Of a DNA stretch of 64,000 nucleotides, positions 1-11,189 are shown in pieces. The notes under the pieces are model-generated. The model had not been told where the DNA came from. It saw only the letters and a program-made list of their open reading frames with translations, and did no database searches. Each line of letters opens with the position of its first letter. Position 1 is the first letter of the stretch. The position numbers and the translations under genes are program-made. This DNA comes from Branchinecta lynchi (taxonomy: Eukaryota; Arthropoda; Branchiopoda; Anostraca; Branchinectidae), in the NCBI GenBank assembly GCA_023053575.1, contig JAKZAP010000014.1, positions 12,116,938-12,180,937 on the forward strand, read 5' to 3'.

Positions 1-924
1 ACGCTATAAATACTTTGGGCAAAACAACTAAACACTTTAGACAACTAAATTACGATTATTAACGTCTTAAATTATTCGCCTGTGAGTAAAGATAGTGGGT
101 TTGGAGGACTTCCGAAGCTTTTTTGTCAAACGTTGTTTGAGAACTTGTTTTTGAATGGAAATTTCTCGGAAGGGAACACGTCTTCTTGGGCGAAGGGAAC
201 GATAAGAGTCGACAAAATAAGAACGAAAACTTCCGATAATCCCCAGATTAAATCTGCACACTTCTCCGACGAAAAGATTAAAAAAGAATCCCCCTGAATA
301 TTTCTCTATCAGGGCCAAGACCGGCACGAGCCGTTGCTCACTTTATTCCAAAGTAGCAGCCAGTATGACTGATATAAAAGTTTCCATTCCGTAATTTACT
401 TATCTCTTTGATGAACATTCTAGAATACCTCCATAAAAGAATCGTTTTTGTTTGTTTGTTTTTTGAATTGTGTTATACTCCCCAATGTATAGCCTACAGT
501 TTTGATTTTAAGACAGGTGTTTACGCTGACTAAACTGATGATGATACAGTTTTTTTTTAAAGATTAGCTGCAAAGGAAGCTTATTTTACATCTGACATTT
601 GAAGCCATTGAAATATTTTGAACTCATCGATGGGACTGTAGAGCCCTACTAGAGCCGGGGGCTCTAGTAATGACGTTTAGAGTGTAGGCTGCTTGCACGA
701 CAACCCAAAATTCACACAGAAGTCGAAATGGAATTTCAACAAGGGCCTGCATTTCCAGGTTAAAGAAGCAAAGTTCTGAAAAGTTACGCCTGTAGGGCTA
801 TACAGAAATATCACGCATGTAAAACAGAAAGTAGGAAAATTATTTTTTAATTTTTCGGCAAGTTTGCGTTTATAGTTAGCAGTTATTTCAAGCGTAGACG
901 GTCAAGCATATAGAGGTGCAGCTA
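1..924. other. Intergenic or intronic spacer
   Basis: Two overlapping short frames near 67-327 on opposite strands have no recognised content. No exon for the missing PTB/PDZ part was found. Confidence 0.4.
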
Positions 925-1278
925 CACGGTAAAAAGTTTCTCCGAATAAGGATGCAGTATTTGCTACTGGGATTAATCTTAGCTCTCTTGGGATACAATT
1001 AATCTGAATTAGGGATAATCTTATCTCACTAAAGACAAGATCTTAGTTTTTACAGTGTACCACACATCCGAAAGAAGTTCATTCGAAGAAATCAATTTTC
1101 TGTGGATAACAAACTGGATAAAAAACTTGCAGGAGTTGTTACTGGGATTAATCTTGTCTTTATTGAGATAAGATTATCTCTAATTTGGATTAATCTTATG
1201 CCAGTAGAGATAAGATTAGTCCCAGTAGCAAATACTGCAGTTAACTTTAATCCTTACTAGGAGAAACTTTTTACAGTG
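925..1278. mobile_element. MITE family 1, full copy (354 bp)
   Basis: Terminal inverted repeats CACGGTAAAAAGTTTCTCC and GGAGAAACTTTTTACAGTG continue into gcagtatttgctactggga and its complement. The other copies in this window are flanked by TA on both sides; here the right flank is TG. Confidence 0.8.
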
Positions 1279-2229
1279 TGGACTGTCGGACCTCAATCCT
1301 ATTCAGTTAAACTTTAACTGTAGGATCCTGATACGTATGACGAAAAATGCCAGGATCCGCTCTGTCCGGGGGGGGGGGGGCTATTCTACAAATAAATTAA
1401 ACTGAATTTAAAACGAATCAGAACAATTTATTTCTAGGCTAGGATCATTTCTAGGCTAGGATTTAAAAATACAAAAACAAAACAGTAGGAAAACGCTTTC
1501 GAGTCAATGATACTTTCAACTAGTATTTATTGAACTATTAAGTCTCTTAATCTTACCCAGAAAGAGAGGAAGAGATAAGATTAAGATAAGATACCATTTG
1601 CATAAATCTTTTTTTTTTTAATATGCTAATCAGACCCTTTTTACTCTTTAGCGTGAAGCTTGACTGCTGTATAAGCAGTCTCGAATTTTTTGTTTGTTTC
1701 TGCAGCAGAAACAATGAGAACTGAAAGATGTACTGAATACATGGAGATAAGTTGGTCCTTGACCCGGATGTGTATCCAGACGTGCTTAAATCTCTGAAAC
1801 AAAAATCAAGATTCCCAAAGAACAGCACAAAACAAGTAGTTTTAAACAGAAGGTTCCGGCTGTTAACCTAAGATTTCACCAAAATCAAACAAGACTTAAG
1901 GGGCAAATAATATGAGACAACAATCACTAATGGGATACGTAGAAGACTTTTCTATCTTTTATTATACTTTCGACATTAAGGTCGTGTTCCCCCCTACTTA
2001 CCGTCGAAAATACGCATAAAAGCCACATCTTCATTCTATACTTATAAATAAATTCAAGAATCATCGATAAAAAAAAAAATTAAAGTAAATTTTTATTTGT
2101 TTGTTGTTGATATGTTTTGGTTGGGGTCCATATTAGTTGCCGGCCATCGGTAACCCTCGCTTGCGCATTGGGTATTTTTTTTTTCGGGTTGATCTTGCCG
2201 AGTGTCGGTGGGTTTGTGGGGCGGGTTCC
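1279..2229. other. Spacer
   Basis: AT-rich, with a G13 run at 1368-1380. Nothing recognised. Confidence 0.4.
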
Positions 2230-2402
2230 CGTCTGGTGGTGAGTCATGGAATTATTAACATTTATTTATATAATTAGTTATAGGTAAAATATGTTTGTTA
2301 TATATTTTACCGGGTTTTTGTCAATCGACCTTGTGTCTCCGGCTTGACCCTATTTATTTGATTTTATACAGAAGTGTAAATTAAACCTTGAACCTTGAAC
2401 CT
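2230..2402 (+). mobile_element. LINE/SINE 3' ends with (cttgaac)n tail
   Basis: This non-coding stretch ends taaattaaaccttgaacctt and is followed at once by a MITE (2412-2644). Comparable orphan 3' ends with different tails lie at 3420-3535, 3840-3912 (attg)n, 28140-28235 (attg)n, 35700-35848, 37290-37410 (atct)n and 63140-63240 (atct)n. One on the minus strand is at 40985-41030 (catt)n. Confidence 0.45.
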
Positions 2403-2411
2403 TCTGATCTG

Positions 2412-2644
2412 TTGGCGTCAAGGCTGGAACCCTTTCTTCTACTTTCGGCGCATATTGCACCATGCCCTAACCTCGCCAATCGCGTCACAGAGATAGTAGT
2501 TCCTAAGCTTAATACGCTCCAAACCGTGTAAATAGTTACTATTAATTACTATTTCGAGAAGGTTGGAACGGTCTGCGTAGTAATTTTTCAAGAGGTGGGA
2601 GCGAAAATAGTAACTAATGGTCACTATTGTAAGAAGGCTGGAAC
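2412..2644 (+). mobile_element. MITE family 3, copy a
   Basis: It contains ggcgtcaaggctggaac, atagttactattaattact, gagaaggttggaacggtc and gtaagaaggctggaac, collinear with the better copies at 35345 and 38073. Confidence 0.65.
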
Positions 2645-3420
2645 AACTAACCAGAGACTCAACTGGCGAATAATAGTATCAGAGGAAGACGACAAGATTA
2701 AGATAGGCTTCCATACAGTCCGATGTAAAAGGGAGCAAATACTCGGATGCGTTCGGTGATTATAAATATCTGACACTTATTTTCCAGACGCAGCAAGTTT
2801 CGTGTCTACTTGCGATATTCAGAGACTAGGAACCCAGCCTTGACAGTTTCATTCGGTTCTCAGGTTGTCATTCGAACAGGCTAGCGCATCCCTCAGCTGG
2901 AGGTGACAGTAGATTAGACCTTAATCAACTTCCTCAGACTGCTGAGCGAATTAGGTGTAAAATAGACCCGTGAAGCTTGGGTATTACTTTTCTAAATTTG
3001 CTATTAGGGGGTATCAAGTCTGTCAACATCGAAGCTTTCGCGGGGAAATAATTCAGTTCCTGCTGTTTCTGCCGCCTTTCTGTTTTCTATTTTTTGGGGG
3101 GCCACAAATCGATACTTCACTAAGTTTTCTTAGTAAATACGTTCATTTCATAGATATTTCTAGGCAAATAATAATAAAAAAAAAGCCAAGCGGAGCGAGG
3201 CCCTGTCACAGCTCCTGAAGCGTATCTAAACGGACTTTACGCGTCAACATAACCTTGACACAATTTATGGCTTGTGTTAAAATTTATCTTTTATGGGCAT
3301 AAATAGTTGATGATTATTATCTCATTCTTCCCCCCCCCCCCTTTTTTTATTTACTGATATTTTGATATCCGGGTATGATCGTAACTCTGTCGGATTCAAA
3401 ATTGAAGTTTATTTATCATC
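2645..3420. other. Spacer
   Basis: A run of about ten C at 3331 and short A-rich runs; no exon or repeat recognised. Confidence 0.4.
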
Positions 3421-3947
3421 GTTTAGTTTGCAAACTAGCTTTTCCTTACACATTCGGTTTTGTTTAATATAGTGCTCCGAGTTGCCTCTTACTATGTATT
3501 AATTTAGTACGCTAATAAAACGAACTTGAACTTATGTGCGATCAATAAAGCCCGACTTCCGACGAAAAAACAAGTCATAAAGAAAGGGATCGACTAAAAA
3601 GGGGCACGGCACGGCAGGACATGGCGCAGGAGGCACGAGTTATAAAAGAGATATGCAAGTAGCAGAAGTAGACAAGTAAGTGAGAGTGTAACTCCAGAGC
3701 CTAAATGAAGGCACGTTAGAACATTGTTCCTGCCCTCACTATGACGCCTGAAAGGGTCATTTTAGTTTTCGTGCCTCTTTTTAGTCAATCCCATATAGTC
3801 ATTTAGTTTAGTCACATCTTTTCTTTTCTTTCCTCTATTGTTTTTCATATACTCCGTACGGGCCCGTTCTGTGCCATTCTATATGGGCTAATACAATTAT
3901 TGATTGATTGAAAGAAAGGGTGAAACAAAAATCGAAATGAAACCCAC

Positions 3948-4112
3948 CTCTTCTGATTCGAAGATGTGGCAGACCATGCGTGGGGTTTTGTTGATTCTCG
4001 GCCCATCCTCGCCTTCGATGGGGGGCGGCCTTCGACGCGCCATCAAGACGACGAGATCACCAATGTCGGCGATGTACGATATCGTCCTGAGCGCGTGGTC
4101 CATCATGATTTC
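3948..4112 (-). CDS. APBA: X11/Mint (APBA) exon: C-terminal part of PTB core
   Basis: This exon of 55 codons is phase 0 at both ends. It is bounded by a strong acceptor (ttccttttctag) and a donor GAG|gtgggt. It encodes EIMMDHALRT, ISYIADIGDL, VVLMARRR and, at its end, MVCHIFESEE. These segments match the X11/Mint/LIN-10 PTB domain very closely as I know it. The PTB domain binds NPxY-type peptides such as the APP cytoplasmic tail and sits in neuronal and epithelial sorting complexes. A proline-rich loop (PPPIEGEDG) replaces the Ser-rich loop of vertebrate family members. The next exon, which should hold the PTB C-terminal helix, was not found between here and base 1 and is probably outside the window. 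The identification is by family knowledge and the exon boundaries are read directly. Confidence 0.93.
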
Positions 4113-4309
4113 CTAGAAAAGGAAAGTTCAATTTCAATTTATTTTCAAAATTCCTTCACGGGCAAGCCGAACATTGGATTTTTCGTCATAAATATAATAA
4201 CATCAACATCTTTTGTCATAAACTAGTCATAAATAATAAATTTATATACAATTTGAATCACAGCCCAAGCTGACTGCGAATCATATTTGACCAGATAGTG
4301 TTAAGGCGG

Positions 4310-4650
4310 CTGAACACCAACAATTGTTTAAAAAAAGAGTAAAAAAGTTTTTGTTGGAGGGGTGAGGAGTCACGATTCAGAGAATGAAGGTATAAGTTAT
4401 CATTTCTTTTTTTTTGTATTACTTTTATTTATTTATTTTTCCTTTTCTTCTCTTTTTTCTTCTTCTTTTTTCTTTTGTGTGGTATATGGAAAAAATGAAT
4501 TTGTGTTTAAATGAAATTAAGTTATTGTTTAAGTTAAGTTAAAGTAGTTTGTGGTAGTGCCAGTGCATTTATGTCTTCATGGGCGGTTACCTATCATGAT
4601 GGGTTATTATGTAATTTAGCAATAAAATAATCTAATCTAATCTAATCTAA
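4310..4650 (+). mobile_element. LINE 3' end with (tctaa)n tail
   Basis: A short frame ending QQLFKKRVKKFLLEG is followed by pyrimidine-rich untranslated sequence and aataaaataatctaatctaa at 4620-4650. Confidence 0.55.
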
Positions 4651-4653
4651 CAG

Positions 4654-4760
4654 TGCAAAACGGATAAGTCAGCTACATTTTCTTAGAGCTATATTTCGGC
4701 CTTTCCAAGAAGGGCCAAAATATAGCTCTAACAAAATGTAGCTGACTTATCCGTTTTGCA
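4654..4760. repeat. Near-perfect 107-bp hairpin
   Basis: Arms of about 51 bp (tgcaaaacggataagtcagc with complement gctgacttatccgttttgca), with a five-base centre. It starts 3 bases after a LINE (tctaa)n tail. Related half-arms are at 42833-42880 (attttattagagttatattt) and an imperfect relative is at 22872-22990. Confidence 0.8.
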
Positions 4761-4999
4761 CCGTCAAATACAAAAGGAAAGTTATAGTAAACCTACAAAG
4801 GAGGGTGGGGTGGGGGTAGGGTGCATCACCATGACGAAAGGCCTCGTCCATGTCCATTCTCCAAAAAACTCAGTTGTTTATCCGGCTCAAAGAGAATAAT
4901 ATTGGTGGCGGTGATATTTACATGCTAGTTTTCCCCCTTTCCAAATTATGTTTACAAATCCTACTTTAGTTTTTGTTTGATTAGTTTACGGCGTCACAT

Positions 5000-6615
5000 T
5001 TGTCTTTGTCGATCGTGGACACGGATCGACATCATCAACGAAATAAATGAAAAATGGACGGATGAGTATGTTTTGTTTACCTAGACTTAGCCATTTTTCT
5101 AAATGTTTCATATCAATACCAAACCTACTATTGCATGGAGGAGTTACTGAGGATAGCCGATATGTATAAAATAACATTATGGGTCGTGAAGGTGGTAGGG
5201 AAAGGAGTATCGGATTGTTTTGGAGTATCAAAGCGGGTTAAGCAAGGCACCTAAACTTTTTTGCCTGTATGTTAATGACATAGTTGAGTATTTCCAAAAT
5301 AGATGGGCACCAACAGCTAGACTAGGCCTAGCTACATCGTCACTGTTGCTATTTGCTGACGATGCGGTACTCGTAGCGTCTACCCGTGAGGACCTCCAAG
5401 CATTATTAAATGTTCTTTCAGATTATCTACAAAAGAAAAAGTTGACTTTAAATGTTAAAAAGACAGAAATTGTGATTTTCGCAGGAAGGAAAAAAAATTA
5501 GGGGTTGAAATTCCTCTATAGAGATAAAGAAATCAAACAAACATCTAAGCTTTAAATACCTCGGAGTGATTTTTTTCTGAAAAGTGTAGCTGGAAGGAGC
5601 ATATACTTGAAATGAGAAAAAGAGGGAGGTTGGTATCCGCAGCGATACTAAGGAATTCGGTTCTAAGAGGTCTCAAAGATCTGACAATTCACATGAATAT
5701 TTTTAAAACTAAAATCTTTCCAACAGTACATTACGGTGCAGATCTTTGGGGGTTTGACGCTGCCACACAGCTTGAGTCGGTTCAGCTGCTCCATTTCAAG
5801 AGATTGATAGGACTTCATCCAACGACTCATACCCAGGCAGCCAGAGGAGAGCTTGGCCTATTCACAATGAAAAAATCTAGGCTGTTGCAGATACTACTTT
5901 TTGGTTGAAAGTTATTAGACTGCCAGAGGTAGGCTGCTAAGAGTAGCACATACAGAACTGTTAGAGATAGGAGGATCAAAATCCTGGCAGTTCCAGGTTA
6001 AAGCCAACGCTAGATCGTGCTGGATTGTTATTTGCTTGGAACGGGGGATCAGGACCAGAGGACCACTCCCAATTAATGAAACAGTTCGAACGTGCTATAA
6101 GCTACCAGGAGATACAAAGTTGGCATGGGACAATTCGAACGTCTGAGACTCTAAATTACTACAAATTACTGAAGTGAACTTTTCTTAATTTTATTTTAAG
6201 TTAGGTCTACCAGCACAGACTCTGAAACTTTGGTTCCAGCTCCGAACAAATTCATTACCACTCGGTTTTAGAAAAAAGGTGTTTGAGAGAAGGAAAAATA
6301 GGTAATCATTGATAATTACAGGTGTCCGATTTGTCTTGTTGGAGAGGACATTGTTGACCACCTCCTAGGGCAGTGCCAGGAGTCTCCTCTATCGGATCAG
6401 TTTGGGGGAGGGTTGCTCTTTCCTGGTATATTGACATCGACTAAAGACAACGTTATTAAAACGGTGGTAGATTATGTGAGTGGGAATTTAAATACAAGAT
6501 AGTTTATGTATTTGTCCTAGGATCATTATGTTTTCAATGCATTAATATATTTATATGCTGTGTTTATAAAAATCTGTGTCTGGCCCATTGAGGCTAAATA
6601 AACACTATTCTACAA
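5000..6615 (+). mobile_element. Degenerate LINE, RT palm to 3' end (family with CCHC tail)
   Basis: Translated pieces in shifting frames read: FGVSKRVKQGT near 5220, LYVNDIVEYFQ, LLLFADDAVLVAS (the FADD catalytic motif, 5340-5375), LTLNVKKTEIVIF, then 5612-5908 with HYGADLWGFD and RLIGLHPTT, then KLWFQLRTNSLPLG and CPICLVGEDIVDHLLGQC (C-x2-C-x8-H-x4-C) near 6330-6385. Frameshifts and stops make it dead. The 3' end reads gcccattgaggctaaataaa with an (attctac) tail. Confidence 0.8.
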
Positions 6616-7181
6616 TATTCTATGCTTTTTATGGGGTGGCCCCCACGCGTTATGGTGGTTCGTAGCTTATTCCCAAGGGTCTAGCATGCTTGCATGATGC
6701 CTTGAAAACCTTCTTTGTCATCCCTATGATCTTTCTCCTGAGATTTTCCTCGTCTTCCACTAGATCGCGCTCAGCTACGACAACAGGGTAACAGTGATCT
6801 GCAGAATCACTTTGAAGAGACAAAAGATTGTTTTGGTCTTGCTGAAAACAATACACAACAAATTGGATTTCTGTGAGTAAAATACTATATACTAATTCCT
6901 ACTTTATTATGTCTACCTAAACAAGACCAAATGTTTCGATGGGATCCCAAAAGTTCAAATTTGATCCAGACAACTAGGTCTTGTCTTCGCCAGACTCCTT
7001 GAACACTTTTACTATTAAAATTTAGAAACAGATTAAGGCCAAATCTAATCATATGAGAAAACCAAGTCCAGATATGGATTCAGCATGTGTGTTTACCCCT
7101 TTAAGGCATATCTATTTTGACGGAGCAGATCGTTTCGGCAGAATTCCGGAACCACTTGTCCGGCAAAAACATAAAGCTCAA

Positions 7182-9082
7182 CAAGAGCTACGAGCTCATA
7201 TGGCACTTGTTACGAGTAGGCACGGCTCGAGTATGTCAATGATATATCTAGTGTTTGCTAGGTGTCTTCCCACCAAGTTTCATCTCGATCCCTCGACTCA
7301 TAGCGTTTTCCAATATTTCCGGTTCTCCCCTCCAGCTCCCCCCAAAAGTCACCGGATCCGGTCCGGATTTTAAGTGGGTCGTCTGAGGCATGAGGTCGTT
7401 CCAAATATCAAGTTTCGTCGAGATCCGGTCACCCGTTCAAAAGTTATAAATACCTCAAGATTCCGGATTCCCCCTCCCTCCACTCCCCCGACAGTGCCCG
7501 AATCGGCTCGGTCATGTCAATGATGTATCTAGTGTTTGCTAGGTGTCTTCCCACCAAGTTTCATCTCTATCCCTCCACTCACAGCGTTTCCCAAGATTTC
7601 CGGTTGCCCCCTCCAGCTCCCCCCAAGAGTCACCGGATCCGGTCCGGATTTTAAGTGGGTCGTCTGAGGCATGAGGTCGTTCCAAATATCAAGTTTCATC
7701 GAGATCCGGTCACCCGTTCAAAAGTTATAAATACCTCAAGATTCCGGATTCCCCCTCCCTCCACTCCCCCGACAGTGCCCGAATCGGCTCGGTCATGTCA
7801 ATTATGTATCTAGTGTTTGCTAGGTGTCTTCCCACCAAGTTTCATCTCGACCCCTGCACTCATAGCGTTTCCCAAGATTCCGGTTGCCTCCTCCAGCTCA
7901 CCCCAAAAGTCACCGGATCCGGTCCGGATTTTAAGTCGGTCGTCTGAGGCATGAGGTCTTTCCAAATATCAAGTTCCATCGAGATCCGATCACCCGTTCA
8001 AAAGTTATAAATACCTCAAGATTCCGTATTCCCCCTCCCTCCACTCCCCCCACAGTGCCCGAATCGGCTCGGTTATGTCAATGATGTATCTAGTGTTTGC
8101 TAGGTGTCTTCCCACCAAGTTTCATCTCGATCCCTCCACTCATAGCGTTTCCCAAGATTTCCGGTTGCCCCCTGCAGCTCCCCCCAAAAGTCACCGGATC
8201 CGGTCCAGATTTTAAGTGGGTCGTCTGAGGTCCGAGGTCTTTCCAAATATCAAGTTCCATCGAGATCCGATCACCCGTTCAAAAGTTATAAGTACCTCAA
8301 GATTCCGGATTCCCCCTCCCTCCACTCCCCCCACAGTACCCGAATTGGCTCGGTTATGCCAATGATGTATCTAGTGTTTGCTAGGTCTCTTCCCACCAAG
8401 TTTCATCTCGATCCCTCCACTCATAGCGGTTCCCAAGATTTCCGGTTGCCCCCCCTCCAGCTCCCCCCAAAAGTCACCGGATCCGGTCCGGATTTTAAGT
8501 GGGTCGTCTGAGGCATGAGGTCTTTCCAAATATCAAGTTCCATCGAGATCCGATCACCCGTTCAAAAGTTATAAATAGCTCAAGATTCCGGATTCCCCCT
8601 CCCTCCACTCCCCCCACAGTGCCCGAATCGGCTCGGTTATGTCAATGACGTATCTAGTGTTTGCTAGGTGTCTTCCCACCAAGTTTCATCTCGATCCCTC
8701 CACTCATAGTGTTTCCCAAGATTTCCGGTTGCCCCCTCCAGCTCCCCCCAAAAGTCACCGGATCCGGTCCGGATTTTAAGTGGGTCGTCTGAGGCATGAG
8801 GTCGTTCCAAATATCAAGTTTCATCGAGATCCGATCACCCGTTCAAAAGTTAAAAATACCTCATGATTCCGGATTCCCCCTCCCTCCACTCCCCCCACGG
8901 TGCTCGGATCGGGGAAGTGACTATTTCCAACTTAATCATTTGGGGTCCCTGATACGCCTGCCAAGTTTTATCGTCCTAGCTTATGTGGAAGTGCCCGAAC
9001 TAGCAAAACCTGGACAGACAGACAGACGGACAGAAATTGCGATCGCTATATGGCACTTGGCCGAAGGGCAAGTGCCATAAAA
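7182..9082 (-). mobile_element. Helitron-like element, family A, copy 1, nested in a B element
   Basis: Read on the minus strand it starts TTTTATGGCACTTG with a large hairpin (TGGCACTTG/CAAGTGCCA, loop 9) and ends with a hairpin GAGCT-CGT-AGCTC directly before TTG-T. ATGGCACTTG also occurs just inside the other end (7199). It interrupts a B element between aaagctca and acggattcagc; other B copies at 14350, 44118 and 46310 run through this point. It contains a six-unit tandem array and, near 9010, a GACAGACGGACAG run. Confidence 0.7.
7225..8915 (+). repeat. Six-unit tandem array, period about 281 bp, inside family A
   Basis: Units start at about 7232, 7512, 7794, 8074, 8354 and 8638 with (c/t)atgtcaatgatgtatctag. 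Each holds ctaggtgtcttcccaccaag, gtcaccggatccggtccgg and cacccgttcaaaagttata. The units are nearly identical, so expansion is recent. Diverged single units occur in the other A copies (12.2-12.6, 59.2-59.8 and 60.3-61.1 kb). Confidence 0.9.
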
Positions 9083-9639
9083 ACGGATTCAGCATGTCTC
9101 CTTACCCCTACATCCAACCTCTAATCAACTTCAAATTAAACTTTTACTTTTAACAAATTTTCCGGTTTCAGCCGGAGTCATATGCGAATTCAGCATGTCT
9201 ACTTACCCGCAAATCGAACATCTTATCAAATTAAATAAGACTTTTACTTAAAACAAATTCTCAGGTTGTGGCCGGATTCCGGCCGAACTAATGGCCCGGC
9301 GAGAAAATAATTTTCATATTCGGACTTAGCACGTTTCCTTGGCCCTAAATCGAACCTCCAATCAACTTCATATTACTTTTCACAAATTTTCCGGTTTTCG
9401 CCGGATTCCGGGTGAACTATTTATCCGGCCAAAAATAAATTTCATATTCGCATTCACCATGTCTCCTTGCCCCTAATTCGACTATTTCATTATCTTTAAA
9501 AAAATGTTTTTTGTTTCCTTTAATATCAAACCCCTCCCCCACCCCTAAATACAGAGCTACTAGCCCATCTTCGAAATTGACCAGTACTTTGACCTAAAGA
9601 GTCCTCATGGCAAGTTTGATCAAAATATCTTCCAGTCCG

Positions 9640-9900
9640 ATGATTTCTAGCAGAAACAGCGACAAATTTAGAGACGCGTTTTTTCAGATGAATAAACTTC
9701 TCGTAGCCTACCGTCGACAGCATGACACGCATCGAAGGTACCCAAACAAGCCAAGTTAGAAAATCGATGAGGTTTTGTTAGGTTGTTAGATCTTACTGTA
9801 TGCATGGGTCTCTGGGTCTAAGAACCAATGGAGCGATACGGAGGTAGGTTACATTAGTATTAAAGGAGAGACTAGTCCTTTAACGCCCTTGCTACTAAAC
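9640..9900 (+). repeat. Dispersed repeat with second copy at 17640-17900
   Basis: Both hold ccgtcgacagc, cacatcgaaggta or its variant, gggtctctgg, gaagtaggttgcgttagtat or its variant, and gacaggtcctttaa or its variant, in the same order. Confidence 0.6.
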
Positions 9901-9958
9901 TAAGTTACGAACAATTTTTATGGGCTATGGATTTTTCATCGTCAAAATTGTTCACTTG

Positions 9959-10203
9959 ACGTCAAATCAGTCAACCACAAGCCCATGACTTTTGTATACC
10001 CTATGCCAAACACTGGAAAGCTGTTTGTAACTTAACCCTGACCTACCCCACTATAGATGAATTCTGAGTGGTTGATTTCTGAGCTTAGCTTGAATCATCA
10101 ATATTTTACTTGGTTCGACTATCCAGCATTTGGCATAGTTTATCTGGTGTCAGACATAGGGTATCAAAAAATCAGGCGTTTGTGGTTGGCTGCGTCAAAT
10201 GTT
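9959..10203. mobile_element. MITE-like inverted repeat, family 7
   Basis: Imperfect arms of about 55 bp: gtcaaatcagtcaaccacaa with ataccctatgccaaacac, and tttgtggttggctgcgtcaa with catagggtatc. Confidence 0.55.
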
Positions 10204-10636
10204 TAGGTTTCGTATGTGTTACGTCCCCCCCCCCCCCCCAACTAGCCTAATGGATAATCAGAGCGGACTGTCTGCGGCTCACTTACTATCCTTCCCAGAA
10301 GTACTACCGACGACAACATAAAAGAAGAAATGACATTTTCTTTCCAGTGGGGAAAGTGTGGAGGCTGGGTAAGACTGAGTTCCCTTTTGTTTGCCTTGTC
10401 CTTTCACTCCACTCAGGGGATGAATCGATTAGTGTGTTCGGAATTGAAAAACGGGAGAGGTGTCTTCCAAGAAGCGGCAGGTGTCAAGAAATGATAAAAT
10501 AAAGCCAGTTTCGTATACAAGAACACGTCCTTTCTTTGTTCGTTCGTGTGTATAATGTTCGTGCAAGAACACACCCTTTCTTATTGTTTCGTGGGTATTA
10601 TTTTTGTTAATTTAAATTTTAAGTTAAATCAGCCTC

Positions 10637-10918
10637 AGAGCAAAGTAACTCTAGAGAGTAATGGGACGACCTATCCTTCCCATGCATCAAAAATGGGCCT
10701 CCGTTGCAGCGCCGCCCTGTTCAGTGTGCAGTGGCGGACGTAGACAATTCTAGCAAGGCTAAGATGCGGTGAAAAGCCAGGCGAGCCAGCGCTCGTTAAC
10801 GACTGGTTGAGTTTCAGTAGGGATGTTTGTGCCCTCTAGTGGAGCTGGTGTCGCTGCTGTTTGACTCTGTGTCACTTTTTCAAAGTTCGCGCATTACTGT
10901 CTAGAGTTATTTTGCTCT
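10637..10918 (+). mobile_element. MITE family 6, copy 1
   Basis: Ends AGAGCAAAGTAACTCTAGAG and TCTAGAGTTATTTTGCTCT. The body holds tgcagcgccgccc, agtggcggacgtag and ccagcgctcgttaacgactg. Confidence 0.7.
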
Positions 10919-11189
10919 GATCAGCATTTTCTGTTTTTGGTTCTTTGTTCAAATGTGGACTCTGTAGAAGCGTTTAATTGTAAATATTACGCCTGACAAG
11001 CCTGCAATTATTAGTTGTTTTTTTTTATGCATTTGAATGATGGACTGACTGATCGATTAATTGTAGATTTGAATTCGTGCAATTATTCCAAGCGGCACAA
11101 CTCCTCCCTAATCTCCAACCACAAAATGAAGTTATCATTAATATCAACAGAATACGTTTGCCTCTTTGATTTTTGCATTATAAAATCAA

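Larger units (their letters stand above)
6922..9650 (-). mobile_element. Helitron-like element, family B, copy 1, interrupted by A copy 1
   Basis: The edge CAAGACCAAATGTTTCGATG, with GGGATCCCAAAA nearby, opens the element. About 140-bp units with the core CCGGATTCCGG(A/G)CGAACTA lie at 7040-7170 and again from 9083 to 9480. The usual far end (cttacgttttgggatccc) is missing; the sequence departs near 9600-9650. Confidence 0.6.

Noticed and set aside
4986..6600. Active LINE
   Set aside because: The FADD motif is present, but frame changes and stops between the palm, thumb and CCHC parts show a dead copy.
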